Shown here in pieces: positions 21,219 through 31,381 of a stretch of 64,000 nucleotides of DNA (the stretch's first letter is position 1; every line of letters begins with the position of its first letter). Origin of the DNA: Trichodelitschia bisporula (Eukaryota > Ascomycota > Dothideomycetes > Phaeotrichales > Phaeotrichaceae); the NCBI GenBank assembly GCA_010356995.1, contig ML996710.1, positions 154,455 to 218,454 on the forward strand, read 5' to 3'. Under the pieces are notes generated by a model. It did not search any database. It was not told the DNA's origin and saw nothing but the letters and a program-made list of their open reading frames with translations. A program made the translations under genes and the position numbers.

Positions 21219-22518
21219 ATGAAGCCCACCACCCTCCTCCTCCTCCTCCTCGGAGCCCTCCCTTCTCTCTCCCTCGCTGACGTGAACTCAGCGTAAGCCT
21301 CTTCCCTACCTCCTTCATCCTCCATCCCATCAACTCACTAACATCATCAGCCTCGCACCTGCACCCGACCTCCTGCACGTCGAAGCCCCACGAGCCTCAA
21401 CTGAACCGCCCCGCAAGCGTATGGAGGAGGCGGCGCCTCCTCCGAAGAAGAGCACCCCACCGAAAGCTGTGCCCCCGCCGAAACAGAGTGTTCCGCCAAA
21501 GCAGAACGTCCCGCCAAAGCAGAGCGCCCCGCCGAAGCCCGCTTCCCCGCCACCGAAGCCGGCTAAGCCCTCCTTGAAGCCGTCCACGCTTCCCCCAAAA
21601 CCCGCTACGCCGCCACCAAAGGGGGCCAGCCCACCACTACCCAAATTCCTCAAAGGCAAAGCGCTCAACTCCCCGCCTAAAGACCTACCCAAAGGCCCGC
21701 CCGGGCCCCCACGCAAGGCGCCGGCGCCCAAGCAGTTATCAGCGGGCAGGAGCTGCGCGTGCAAAAATGCGATGCCGAAGCTGCCAAAGCGAACGCTGGA
21801 ACCGGTGTTTTTCTCGGCTGAGGAGTTTGAGGCCCTGCGAGCGGAGCTCGATGTTACGGGGAATGATGTAGCGGAGGTGGGCGAGGCTGCTGATGCCGCA
21901 CTGGTGGAATTCACTATGAACGAGGGCCCTAATTATGTGTACTGGGGCCAAAAGGGGGACCAACTTACCACATCAGGGCTGTGCGGATGTCACGCGATTA
22001 TCATCGCTTCGCCGCTCGGCGCGGTGGGGATGCACGTAAGCGTAATGGCTGGCGCGAACCCCCAATCGTTTCCCGACGTGAACAAGCTTCAAGAGTACGT
22101 GACTAAGGTGCTCGTCGGGGCAGTCGAAGTGAGCGAAAAGCTGTTTAAAGATTTGACTGCGGCGGCTTGTAACCAGTTGCTCGTGGAACAACAGGCGGAG
22201 ATAGCGAATGCGCAGGCTGTGGGGTGGAGTGCGGCGCAGATTGAGACCGGGAAGTCCACTCAGGCGACTGAGTATTGGGCATGTAATCGGGGCAAGGGGT
22301 TGCTATTTGTGGCAAACGACAGCATTCTCCAGCGCTTTCTCGATCAAGCTGCATCATCTGCGCAGAGAACCTTGAGCCAGCTTGGAGTCGCGACGAGTGT
22401 TCAAAGATATACGCCCGACAGCAGCTATGGGAAGGGCTATATGTCAGTCGGTAGCATTTGGCGGGCGATGCCTCAGGGAGTGTTGTTTGATGGGACTCTC
22501 TATAACTTCCCAGGTTAG
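21219..22518 (+). CDS. Secreted Pro-rich protein with Cys/His domain, paralogue 1
   Basis: There are two exons, 21219-21292 and 21351-22518, split by a 58-nt intron (GTAAGC donor, CACTAAC branch, ATCAG acceptor) right after the signal-peptide exon. The product is about 413 residues: signal peptide of about 20 (MKPTTLLLLLLGALPSLSLA), a short head ending in a dibasic RKR that could be cut by a Kex2-type protease, and a Pro/Lys-rich region of PPK/PPPK units (about 50-150). A globular domain of about 240 residues follows. It contains GLCGCHAIIIASPLGAVGMH, later Cys residues (TAAACNQL, YWACNRG), and ends with IWRAMPQGVLFDGTLY. I do not recognise the family. The Cys...His arrangement recalls CheD/CNF-type deamidases, which is a speculation. 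A paralogue follows directly downstream. Confidence 0.75.
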
Positions 22519-22660
22519 GGTAGAGAGAGTTGGCGAGGTTGGGTTACATAGAGCAAATCACGAGGTATAGGGCGCACAATGTGCAAGAAAATGTGTTATG
22601 AATGTAGAAGGGAGTGCTCGGCCTTCGAGGGGACAGCTCTCGTCAGCCTTTCCCCGGCCA
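22515..22660. repeat. 3' flank repeat shared by the duplicated units
   Basis: The sequence after the stop codon (GTAGAGAGAGTTGGCGAGGT, then ACATAGAGCA, AAGAAAATG and CTCGGCCTTCGAGGGGA) recurs in order at about 24808-24945 and 26340-26495. The three copies fix the 3' boundary of the duplicated gene unit. Confidence 0.75.
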
Positions 22661-22860
22661 CATAGTGCAGGATCTCAGCCCCTGCCAAAGATAGGATTCT
22701 TGGTTGCGGTCCTAGGAAGTGGGGGTTTAGCATAGGCCGTGCTCGCCAGGGGCTTCGCGCACGATAGAGTGTTTTAATATCAGAGTTCTGAGCGGGAGCG
22801 GGCACACCCGCGCTGCGCCAACACGGTTCGAAGCTTGTCTGTTCCAAATCTCTAGGATTC
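22640..22860. repeat. Duplicated flank of the secreted-protein genes, copy 2
   Basis: This is the second copy of the block at 20260-20470, in direct orientation. It lies between the two intact secreted-protein paralogues and implies a tandem duplication by unequal exchange or a similar process. Confidence 0.75.
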
Positions 22861-23086
22861 AATCGTGTTACACATATCGGGCCCGTTCATAACGACACTC
22901 GTCCTCAGCCCGACCACTCGGTGGGAACAACCGAAGTGTAAATCCTACTATTTATTCCTCGCCCCGAGACGCCGGTTCATCCGTATTCGGAATCTTTCCA
23001 CTTAGTGATGGCAATATCGTTCTATTGGACTTCATTAATTTCTTCTCTGAAGTCGCGCCGTGATCTTCAAAGGTCAGCCTGATGGT

Positions 23087-23116
23087 GGGGTCCGGAATCC
23101 GTACTGGGTATATAAT
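23087..23116 (+). promoter_or_regulatory. Core promoter of the second secreted-protein gene
   Basis: GGGGTCCGGAATCCGTACTG followed by GGTATATAATATG lies about 85 bases before ATG 23197. It matches the element pair in front of the first paralogue. Confidence 0.6.
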
Positions 23117-23196
23117 ATGTGGACGTCGTACCTCTCTCAGGCCATCCAGCTTCGTCTCAATTCCTCTTCCGGGCTCGCTCACTCTTTACCATCAAG

Positions 23197-24588
23197 ATGA
23201 AGCCCACAACTCTTCTCCTCCTCGGCGCCCTCGCCGACTTCTCCATCGCCGATGGCAGTCACGCAGCGTAAGTTTACATCTTCTCCCTTCAAGCGGAACA
23301 AAGCGCCCCTTGAACACGGCGGCCAGTATTCCATCTAACACCCCGCAGCCTCGCCCCGGCCCCCCGTCGCAGGAGCCCACAAATCTTAACCGCACCCCCA
23401 CAACATGCCCCGGTCCGAACCGCCCAGCCAAAGCACGCTCCCGTCCGCACGGCCCCACCAAAACATGCCCCTGTCCGGACCGCCCCGCCCCGCAAGCGCA
23501 ACGTGGAGGGCGGGGGTGCCCCGCCTCCACCAAAAAGCTCGGCTAAGCCCGCGCCCCCGCCGCCGAAGCAAGCCCCACCCCCGCCAAAGCAAGCCCCGCC
23601 GCCAAAGGCCGTACCACCTCCACCGAAGCAAGCCCCGCCTCCGAAAGCCGCACCACCCCCGCCGAAGCCGGTTAATCTGCCCCCACCCAGATTTCCGGCG
23701 GGCAAAGCGTTAAATTCGCCGCCTAGGGACACACCTAAGGGTCTCCCTGGACCGCTGCCGAGGGCGCCGGCGCCCAAAAGGCCCTCCGGCCCGCCGAGTT
23801 GCAGTTGCCGGAGCAATTTGCCCAAGCTCGGGAAACGGTCCTCCGAACCGGCGTTTTTTTCGCCGGATGAGTTTGAGGCGCTGCGGGTTGAGCTGGGGTT
23901 GATTGAGAAAGATGTGGGAGAGGTGAAGCGGGATGGGGAGACAAGCGAGGCGGTTGATGCGGTCGATGCTGCGAGCGCAGCGCAGACGGAGTTCGTCATG
24001 AACGAAGGCCCGCAAAGCATTTACTGGTCTACGCAGGGCGATCAGTATCTCTACACACTTGGGCTGTGTGGATGCTCCGCCATTTTCATCGCCAGTCCGC
24101 TGGGCGCGGTGGGCATGCACGTATCCACGTATGGCGGTCAAACGCCCCCCGCAGGCATGACCAACGCGGCGACGGTAGCATACGCAGAGTCAGTCCTTAA
24201 GGGCGCTGCGGAGGCGGCCGCAGCCCAATTTCGCTCCATGAGCGGACAGGCGTGTGGCACGCTGCGGCTGAATCAGGATGCCGAAATCGCGAATGCGCGA
24301 AGTGCGCGGTGGAACGATGACCAGATTAAGGGGGCGCAGCACCAGCACGCGGTTGAGTATCAGACGTGTAGTTTGGGGCGGGCGCTGCTGTTGGTGGCGA
24401 ATAATCCTGCTCTCGATCAAGCGGCGACGTCGGCGCGGGCGAAGCTGGCGCAGCTCGGTATTCAGGCTAAGGTTGCGAGGTATCAGTCGGACCCGTCGCC
24501 GGGGAAGGGCACGGCGCAAATTGTAAGTACTTGGCGGGCGATGCCTGCGGGAGTGTTGTTTGATGGGACTCTGTACTCCTTGGGTTAG
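23197..24588 (+). CDS. Secreted Pro-rich protein with Cys/His domain, paralogue 2
   Basis: There are two exons, 23197-23267 and 23349-24588, with an 81-nt intron (GTAAGT donor, TCTAACA branch, CCGCAG acceptor) at exactly the same place as in paralogue 1. The product is about 436 residues. Signal peptide MKPTTLLLLGALADFSIADG is followed by three near-identical 11-residue units (HAPVRTAPPK-type) that end in RKR, then PPPK repeats (about 80-130), then the conserved domain with GLCGCSAIFIASPLGAVGMH, later Cys residues (GQACGTL, YQTCSLG) and STWRAMPAGVLFDGTLY. Signal-peptide and C-terminal sequences are closest to paralogue 1, while the spacer repeats differ. The protein is probably exported and processed after RKR. 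Function unknown; no enzyme family is assigned. Confidence 0.78.
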
Positions 24589-24599
24589 ACTAGATAATG

Positions 24600-25031
24600 T
24601 GATGGGAGCAACAGCTCATTACTCGTGACAAGGCAGCTGTTGAACTAAAAATTGAAGTATGAACGAAAATAGGAAGAGAGAGATTCTCAGAATATAAATG
24701 CACAGTGATGTCAAGTATCCTCCTATGCCTCTTCCTTATCCTAGCGCTCAATATCATGTCCCTTCCTAAAGTACAAATGGTCTTTCCATGCCTACATCAC
24801 AGGATTGGTGAGGATGGGTCAGAGAGCAACTCGCGCGGTATGCGCACACAATATGAAAGAAAATGCTTTTGATTGTGGAGAGGGTACTCAGCCTTTCGAG
24901 AGGGGACTGCCCTCGTCGGTCTTTCCCCGACACTCTACAATGCCATCGTACAAATTCCTCCATAGATCATCACGCCAGACACCTAGATGCTACAGTACCA
25001 GTTCCTCCCTAAACACCAACAGACCCAATGC
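24600..25031. other. Spacer between secreted-protein gene and inverted neighbour
   Basis: This spacer contains the second copy of the 3' flank repeat (about 24808-24945) and otherwise AT-richer unique sequence. No reading frame here has support. Confidence 0.45.
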
Positions 25032-25675
25032 CTAGATGTGCTCGCGGTCCTCAGGAGCAATGACAGCAAGAACCATCTGCAATTCCTCCTCTCGACCGTG
25101 TTAGCCGAGCATGCGAATGAGTTTGCCCACATGCTTATAGAGTCTATGGGCGTTGTCGGCCTTGTAGCCGCTGAAGTTGATGGCTTCGCCGTGGCGAGCA
25201 AGGAGGTCAGTAAGTACAACGATATCCGCGATATCTCTACCAGCCTTCAGGACCGTGGCCGGGCGGGTGCTCATGGCGCTGTAGGCCCAGCGCTTGATTT
25301 TGGTAAGGATCAAGAGACAGGGGCGAAGGACTGGAAGCTTCCCTGTAGATGATTAGCTTCTATTATTGAAGTGCGACTAAAAGGCTACTTACCTTCTCCC
25401 ACCTCAGCTCAGTCAAGCGTCGTGGAAAGACCGAGACCAGGAATTGGCAACGTCTCGACAGGGACCGTTTTGCCCCCAGCGCTGGTGAACATCAGGTGCA
25501 GAGACTTGATAGTAAACCGAGTGCCACGCTCGCAAAGGGCCGCACGAAGCTTGTGAAGCTCCGCGGTGTCGATTTTCACTTGTAGATCGACGTCGTGGGT
25601 CTCACGCGCGCCGCCGAGGAGGAGCACAGCAAACCCTCCAATGAAGGCATGCTCGACGTTCAGGTTCTTGAACAC
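25032..25675 (-). pseudogene. Nucleotidyltransferase-like gene, diverged copy
   Basis: On the minus strand the N-terminal part (MFKNLNVEHAFIGGFAVLLL, GGARETHDVDLQV) and C-terminal part (ILTKIKRWAYSAMSTRPATV, DIVVLTDLLARHGEAINFSG, closing APEDREHI) match the copy at 26557-27267 residue for residue in many places. The two parts are in different frames, with a candidate intron between them (GTAAGT...CTAATC...TACAG, about 25345-25397). A further frame change precedes the C-terminus. The gene may therefore be decayed, or I may be missing a splice site. The GGxAxxLLGGxRxTxDID-type motif is that of minimal nucleotidyltransferase folds. Confidence 0.55.
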
Positions 25676-25689
25676 AAAGGATACATTTT

Positions 25690-26086
25690 ATACTGAGTAT
25701 TATTGAAATTAGTCAGGATTTTTGAAAGATGACGGTGTTCCGAGAGGTAGAGTCCTGGATGGAGCGAACTGATGAAAGAATTTATGAAGGGTAGGTGGTT
25801 GTTTGAGGAAGAGAATCCAGAGAGTGGAAAGGGCGATATTGAAAGGGACGGAGCACAGGCCACCGGAAGCTGTGCTGTGGGTTTGTGTGGCCACGCAGAA
25901 GCTGATAGATTTGGCAAGCGCGCTCGTGGATCAGTCCGGCTAAGTTCTGATCGCATGGCAAGGCTGGTAGGCAGACACTTGCTCTGTTTTCCTCTCAAAC
26001 ACTCTGAACTCTGATGCGAAGGGCCTCGCGATATCGTGTTTGACTGATGTCAATGTCAAACTTTTGGTGCCGGATACGTTCATTTT
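25690..26086. other. Upstream region of the diverged nucleotidyltransferase copy
   Basis: In minus orientation this corresponds to the leader of the second nucleotidyltransferase copy: CCCTTTCcACTCTCTgGATTCT here against CCCTTTCGACGCTCTCTTGATTCT near 27420. This shows that the promoter was duplicated with the gene. No independent gene is seen. Confidence 0.45.
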
Positions 26087-26258
26087 CAATCAAGCGGCCA
26101 CGTAGGCGCAGGTGAAACTGGCGCAGCTCGGGGTTTAGTCTAAAATTCAGAGGTATCGGCCGAACCCGCAGGCGGGAGGGCTGGCGTAAATCATGAGTAC
26201 TTAGCGGGTGATGCCTTAGGGAGTGTTGCTTGATAGGCAATGCTTGAACTTGGATTAG
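26087..26258 (+). pseudogene. 3'-end remnant of a third secreted-protein copy
   Basis: This remnant aligns with the last about 170 bases of paralogue 2: AATCAAGCGGCcACG, GGCGCAGCTCGG, GAGGTATCgGcCgaACCCG, GAGTACTTaGCGGGxGATGCC, GGGAGTGTTGcTTGATaGG. It is followed by the shared 3' flank. It is a decayed fragment with no open frame of its own. The body of the gene upstream is missing, replaced by the leader of the inverted nucleotidyltransferase copy. Confidence 0.75.
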
Positions 26259-26339
26259 TGTAGAGAGCGTGGGTGAGGTTGGATCATGTTAAAGTAATCC
26301 ACGAGGGAGTATGGTTTTAGGGGGCAGCCTGTAACCTTT

Positions 26340-26495
26340 GGGTTAGTGTAGAGAGAGTTGGCGAGGTTAGGTCACATAGAGCAGTTCACAAGGTGTAGCA
26401 CGGACAGTGTGGAAGAAAACGCTTTCGAGTGTAGAGAGGGTACTCAACCTTGGAGAGGACTGCCCTCGAAGGCTTTTCCCACCCTACATGCCATG
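26340..26495. repeat. 3' flank repeat, third copy
   Basis: GTGTAGAGAGAGTTGGCGAG, TCACATAGAGCAGTTCAC, GGAAGAAAACGCTTTCGAGT and GAGGACTGCCCTCGAAGGC follow in the same order as in the two other copies (22515-22660 and 24808-24945). Confidence 0.75.
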
Positions 26496-26556
26496 TTACA
26501 TATTCCTTCTCACATGCAAACCAGTCCGAAGTATGAAGTGCTGACAAGCCCGAGGC

Positions 26557-27267
26557 CTAGAAACGCTCACGATCCTCGACGGAGATGATGGAAGCCACCT
26601 TTTCAGCGTCTTCGGGGTTGCCGTTGTCGGTGAGGTGAGTCATGAGGGTCGCGATGTGCTCGTAAAGGCGGTCTGGGTGGTCAGTCTGGTAGCCTCAAAA
26701 GTCGATGTGTTGGCCATCGCAAGCGAGCTTGTCCACCAGGACCATTATGTCCTCCAGGTCCCGCCGAGCCTTGATGACAGTTGCCGGGCGGGTGCTCTCC
26801 CTATTAAAGGCCCAGCGCTTCACCTTTGTCAATATCAGCAGCCCGGGCTGCAAGACAGGCAGCTTCACTATAAGCAATTGATTAGCTTCCACCCTCAAGC
26901 GTAGGTTGTAGTGTGGCTTGCCCTCGTCGCCCACGGTGACGCAGCTAAGTGCGCCAGGAAGCCCGAGGGCCGGCATCGGAAGGGTTTCCACTGGAATCTT
27001 GTGGCCGTTGGAGCTCGAGAAGTAGAGATTCACCTTCTCATAAGAAAAGCGTGTATCGTGCTCAAGAAGAAACGCGCGCAGCTGGAGAAGCTCGGGGGCC
27101 GATAAGTTCACTTGCATATCGATATCTTCGGTGTGGCGCTCGCCCCCGAGCAGATTCACCGCGAAGCCGCCTATGTAAGCGTGCTCCACTCCCTTAGACT
27201 GCATAACCGAGGAGACTGCAGCAGCAGCCTCGCGCATGGCCTTGAAGTAGTCAAGACTCGCCGACAT
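26557..27267 (-). CDS. Minimal nucleotidyltransferase-like protein
   Basis: The frame starts at ATG 27267 and runs 190 codons to a TGA at 26695-26697. The same frame then continues open for 45 codons to TAG 26557. That extension (GYQTDHPDRLYEHI..., ending VEDRERF) matches the end of the neighbouring copy (GYKADNAHRLYKHV..., EDREHI), where the TGA position is a Ser codon. The protein may thus be truncated by about 46 residues. Visible motifs are HAYIGGFAVNLLGGERHTED then IDMQV (residues about 29-53), the metal-binding strand of minimal nucleotidyltransferase folds, and TKVKRWAFNRESTRPATVIK (about 147-166). There is no signal peptide. Substrate unknown. A possible intron (GTGGGC...CTAATC...TTATAG, near 26930) would also keep the downstream part in play. 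Confidence 0.55.
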
Positions 27268-27459
27268 TTTAAAAGCGGAAAGGTGAAGGTGTGTGTTTGG
27301 GTTGTGATGAGGTGTGTCGAAGGGTTTCAGAATGGTATGGAAGGCTTTGAAAGGACGAAGCTGTGGGAAATGGAGAGGATGGTTTTGGGTTGTTGAGGGA
27401 AAGAATCAAGAGAGCGTCGAAAAGGGCGATATGTATCCCTTCAACTGCTAGGGTCATCG

Positions 27460-27512
27460 CGAGGGAAGTTGCGAGGGTGATTGCGAGGGTAGTTGCGAAG
27501 GTGATTGCGAGC
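27460..27512. repeat. 12-bp tandem repeat
   Basis: About four units of GTTGCGAGGGTG / ATTGCGAGGGTA occur in a row upstream of the nucleotidyltransferase-like gene. A short CTAT run (about 27717-27728) lies nearby. Confidence 0.6.
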
Positions 27513-27882
27513 TAACAGGCCATTAAGAGTGTAGCATTTCTCAACACCAAAAAGATACGTACCTGGTAGTATCGCAGGTTCTAGCGGCGATACAGATGTG
27601 GATTTATCCCCTTCTAGCTACTAATGTCACAGTATGCAGGATGTACTAGTAATCACGGTAGCGTATAATGGTGGGCAAGTAATAGGGAGGAGAGAGAGGA
27701 GCTCTCTCCGAGGCTATCTATCTATCTAGAAGCGGTCCGGACCCAGGCAGAGCCTTAGCATAGAGGAGAGCGAGCTGGGTAAGCGAGGAAGGTACGTACC
27801 TGGCCTAGCAAACACGCGCGTGTTCGTCCTAGCATGGAAAAACAGTGACAAACTGAGCGGCCTCCCTTACAGAAGTACTCCC

Positions 27883-28924
27883 TTAGATCCGAAATTCTGG
27901 TGAAATTTGACCCGTATTTCCCAGCTTGAGGCCCCCTGGTGGCGGCTGAAACACTCCACCACGAGCAGGTAGTTGGTTCCACTCCCTTTCGTTCCGGATA
28001 GCCTGGCATATGTATCTTCCAATCCACTCTTCCCCGCTTCTAAAAGTCCAACCCTTCACCGTCTTGATAGCGTTCTCAATTTCCGCCACCTCTTTCTCGG
28101 AAAGGAGGACCTCGTTTGGCAGAGTCACCGCGTAATCACCCTCATAGCTGGTGTCAAAGAGGGTCTCAACCATCACGCTGCCAAGGGATTCTGTGAACTT
28201 TCCGCGGAGCCGAGATCGCCGGTCTTCCCGAGCAGCCATGCGCGCCAGAGCGGTGCACGTAGCCTGAAGTGGAACTGTCCGAGAGTAAGGAGGCACATTA
28301 TGGATCACAAGTCGACTGGGGTCCTTGTCCTTAGGTGGGATGGGAACAGTTTCGTCGAGTGTGAGTCCAGTCCAGGAAAGAGGCGCAAACACGAGGCGTT
28401 GGTTTAGCATCTTACCAGGTATATCGGGTGGTCCGAGTTGGAAGCGAACGGCCCCTCTAGCATGTTCTATCGCCCAAGCCTTACGCAAGCTTGTTTCGCC
28501 GTACGTAGGGTAGAGTCCAATAGGAGCTGCGAGATCGGGGATACGTTGAATTTGGTCATCCGGAACCAGGAAGAAGCGACTCTACTGATGGTTAGAGCAC
28601 TAAAGATAGACATTTAAAACTTACATCGCCGTCGGCAAGAGGATAGTTCAAGCGCCGAAGTAGCATGATCTCCCATTCGATAATGGTGATACCCTCTTCA
28701 TTGAGGCGATCGAGAAGCCGGACGACTAGTGGGTTGAAGGTCGGTCTGGCCCAGGGCGGCGGTGGCGAACGATGCCAGTTGAAAGCTTTGGCAAGCCAGC
28801 GAGCGAGCTTCTTCAGAGCCTCCCGTATAGTACTCATCACGCAACGGCCCTGAGCAATGAAGCGCTCCAAGATCGCCTGCGGCGACATGATGGCGTTTGG
28901 AGCCATGACGGCGTTTGGAACCAT
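27883..28924 (-). CDS. Hypothetical protein, two exons
   Basis: Exon 1 at 28625-28924 and exon 2 at 27883-28581 are joined across a 43-nt intron (GTAAGT donor, CTCTAAC branch; the second of two adjacent AGs, CAGTAG, keeps the frame open). The product is about 332 residues. The head begins with MVPNAVMAPNAIMSPQAI, a three-fold repeat with several possible ATGs; the first is used. Then come a basic amphipathic segment (REALKKLARWLAKAF), a Pro-rich turn, and LLDRLNEEGITIIEWEIMLL. Exon 2 includes FFLVPDDQIQRIPDLAAPIG, a Val/Thr-rich centre and EWIGRYICQAIRNEREW. No signal peptide or membrane span is evident. Family not recognised; the splice structure is the main evidence. Confidence 0.55.
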
Positions 28925-29339
28925 GACTTGGTCGTTGCAGATAATCAGGTCATAGTCGAAGCTCGGTCAGAATTGAGTTGAGGTTCAAAGTTGAAAGTTG
29001 AATTGCCGATAGGAGGTGGACAAATGGAGGTGAAATGGCTGTACGTAGTGTAAAGGTAGAGTTCCACTGTGAATGGCATGCATGAGGCAGACTGCAGGGG
29101 TGACGCGTTCGGACTACCTGTTATTCCGGTTCCCGTTCGCTACCTCGTTTGTTTTCGTCTTGCTCTTGGCCTACAGGCCACCCGAAAGTCGTGGCCGCTC
29201 TGGCTGGGGGCATTTGCGGGCAAGGGCAGTCACGAATTCCTCCGGCGGGGCCTCAGCACCTCTCAGTCTTGGCTGCATTACAAAGATTTTTTGATGTCAT
29301 TAATTTTGCGAAGCATATTTGCATCATTGCATCTGAAAG
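28925..29339. other. Spacer before tRNA-Ala
   Basis: No coding or repeat signal is seen. The plus-strand frames here overlap each other and run into the tRNA gene. Confidence 0.4.
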
Positions 29340-29425
29340 GGGCGTGTGGTCTAGGGGTATGATTTTCGCTTCGCATGAAATGCGGAACCTGTGAAAGGTC
29401 GAGGGTTCAATTCCCTCCGCGTCCA
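29340..29425 (+). tRNA. tRNA-Ala (anticodon CGC), with intron
   Basis: A complete cloverleaf can be drawn. The acceptor stem GGGCGTG pairs with CGCGTCC over seven pairs and includes G3-U70, the alanine identity pair, with discriminator A73. The D arm starts GGTCTAGGGGTATGAT, the anticodon stem is TTCGC/GTGAA, and the T arm is GAGGG-TTCAATT-CCCTC. The loop reads TT-CGC-A at 29370-29375, then a 14-nt intron at 29376-29389. CCA is not encoded, as expected in eukaryotes. CTTTTTG right after the gene is a likely Pol III stop. Confidence 0.85.
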
Positions 29426-31381
29426 GCTTTTTGCCTTTTCGTCTTGTGTGGTTTGACTCGCTTTTTTCACCTCAGCGCGGTCTTCGGCTTTCGGTTCAGA
29501 CGCTTTCGCGCGTGCGCCGTTCGCTGCTGCAACGACGATCGGGTCAGGATGAAGATACAACAACTGTTTTCCTGTAGGTTTTAACGTGATGAAGCAGCGT
29601 CCTGCACGATGCAATCAATCCTAAATCCGGTTGTAGACGTCGCGTGATGCCATGCAATCCCGGGATCTGCGAATGGCGTCCAATCCTTCGGCCTCCTCAG
29701 CCTACGGCCGTGAATCTTCTGCGGTTAATCCGACGACCCATCTCCAGAAATTACGCCACATGTCACCTCTCCCACCCAATATCAAGACCACGCCCTCGGA
29801 AATCCGATCAGCCATCGCAATACAAGGAGCGACAGTTTAGCGCGCCCGTACCTGCATCCGCCGCCGGGCCACCGTTGCCGCTGATTGGGATGCGGTACGG
29901 CCGGAAACCTTATTGTAACGTCGTTTGATGGCGCCGGAGGCTGGAACCGGGGGAATGGAGTGGGAGTAGGGCTAGGATACTTTGGAAGGCCGTTGTGTGG
30001 CTAGTGAGCGGGTTCCCGCACTTGTCGAGGGAGGAGAAGGAGGCGAAGAGGGTGAAGGAGGGGAGCGGGTATCATGAGGAGGGTTAGGTAGGTTGATTGG
30101 GAGTTAGATGGCTTGCCTTGGGGTTGGCATATGGTTTGGGTTGCTGCTGTTCAGTGTTCAGTGAGCATCGGTGACAGGGACTGGGAGGCGAACGTGGTGC
30201 ATAGAACAGCGGCTCAATTCAGCGGGAGTTCAGGTCCATTGATAGAGGCGTTTGGTGCGGAAATTAAAGGTTTGATGAAGATGCTCCATTAAAGAAGAGT
30301 GGAAATTGCGATGCTTCAAAGACATCGTGGTGCTTGGTTAACTGAAGTCCGGGTCGTGAATCCTGCGAACCTTAGTAATGCAGAATCCGATTCCTTCGTT
30401 GCAGAACAACATATCCCATCAACAAGAGCATTAATCGCCGAGGAACAGATCGACACAATGCTAAATTAGATTATAGACTGATGTTGTTGTTGCGAGTTGG
30501 AGCAAAGCGAGTTTGCCGTGGAGCCAGTGTCCTAAGACTGTCGCGTCTAGCGCGTCCTGGGGTGGCGCAAAGTATCGACAACAGTGCGCTCACCTTGAGC
30601 TCTTCGACGTCATGTCAGTTGGGAGGTACACAAAAGTTTGGGGTCATACTGGATGAATAGGCTGGGCTCAGCAACATCTCAGTCGAAGCCAAGCTGGGAT
30701 ATTAGTCTCGGAGGTGAGAGTATGCGTCAACCTCGCCGTCCCAGCTGTCGTCTTCGTCCCTGGTGTGCGATTTCTGAAGCGTAGAGGTTTCGTTTTGCAA
30801 GGGAGGTATCATGGGGTCCCAATTGCCTTCTATCACGTGCTTACGAAGCACAGGCCCTTGCTTGAGCAAAAGAGCGCTTGACTTCATCTTAGACCGCTAC
30901 ATCTCAACTTCACCTTCAGCAACTCGTCTGCACTGTTCTCCGCGCTTCTATGGCTTTTGGTCCCTTAACTCTCAGCTTCAGCTTCCCTCTATCCTTAACC
31001 TTCCCACTCTGAACTCGCTACCGAACCTTCCCGCAGCACACCGGGCTGCTCCTAGCTGACAAGTGTTGCCATGTCTAATGTACTAGGATTGTGTTTCCCA
31101 AAAGCAATAACCGATGGAGCTGACGAACCTAAAAGCTTTGGGCATCAATGCCGTCGAAGAGCCGCACGAGAAATGATGGCCATCTCGTCCGCACAGCTAG
31201 GCAGGGATGCGGGCCATAACTTCTCTACGCGTAGTGCTTTTCGATAAGGCTGCTCAGCCCCAGCCTGCATAAAGCCCAGCACTACCCCGCACCCTGAACT
31301 CTCCCAGCCTGATCCCCCGAATCTGAATTTTCCCAACTGAGCTCCCCAAATCTGAACCTCCCAAATCTGAACTCCCTTAAG
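29426..31381. other. Intergenic, one weak small reading frame
   Basis: A minus-strand frame at 30702-30887 (61 codons, MKSSALLLKQGPVL... with an acidic DEDDSWDGEVD segment) is protein-like in composition but has no homology or splice evidence. Just before the next gene, AATCTGAA/CCCAAATCTGAAC phrases recur about four times (31318-31378). Nothing else is supported. Confidence 0.35.
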
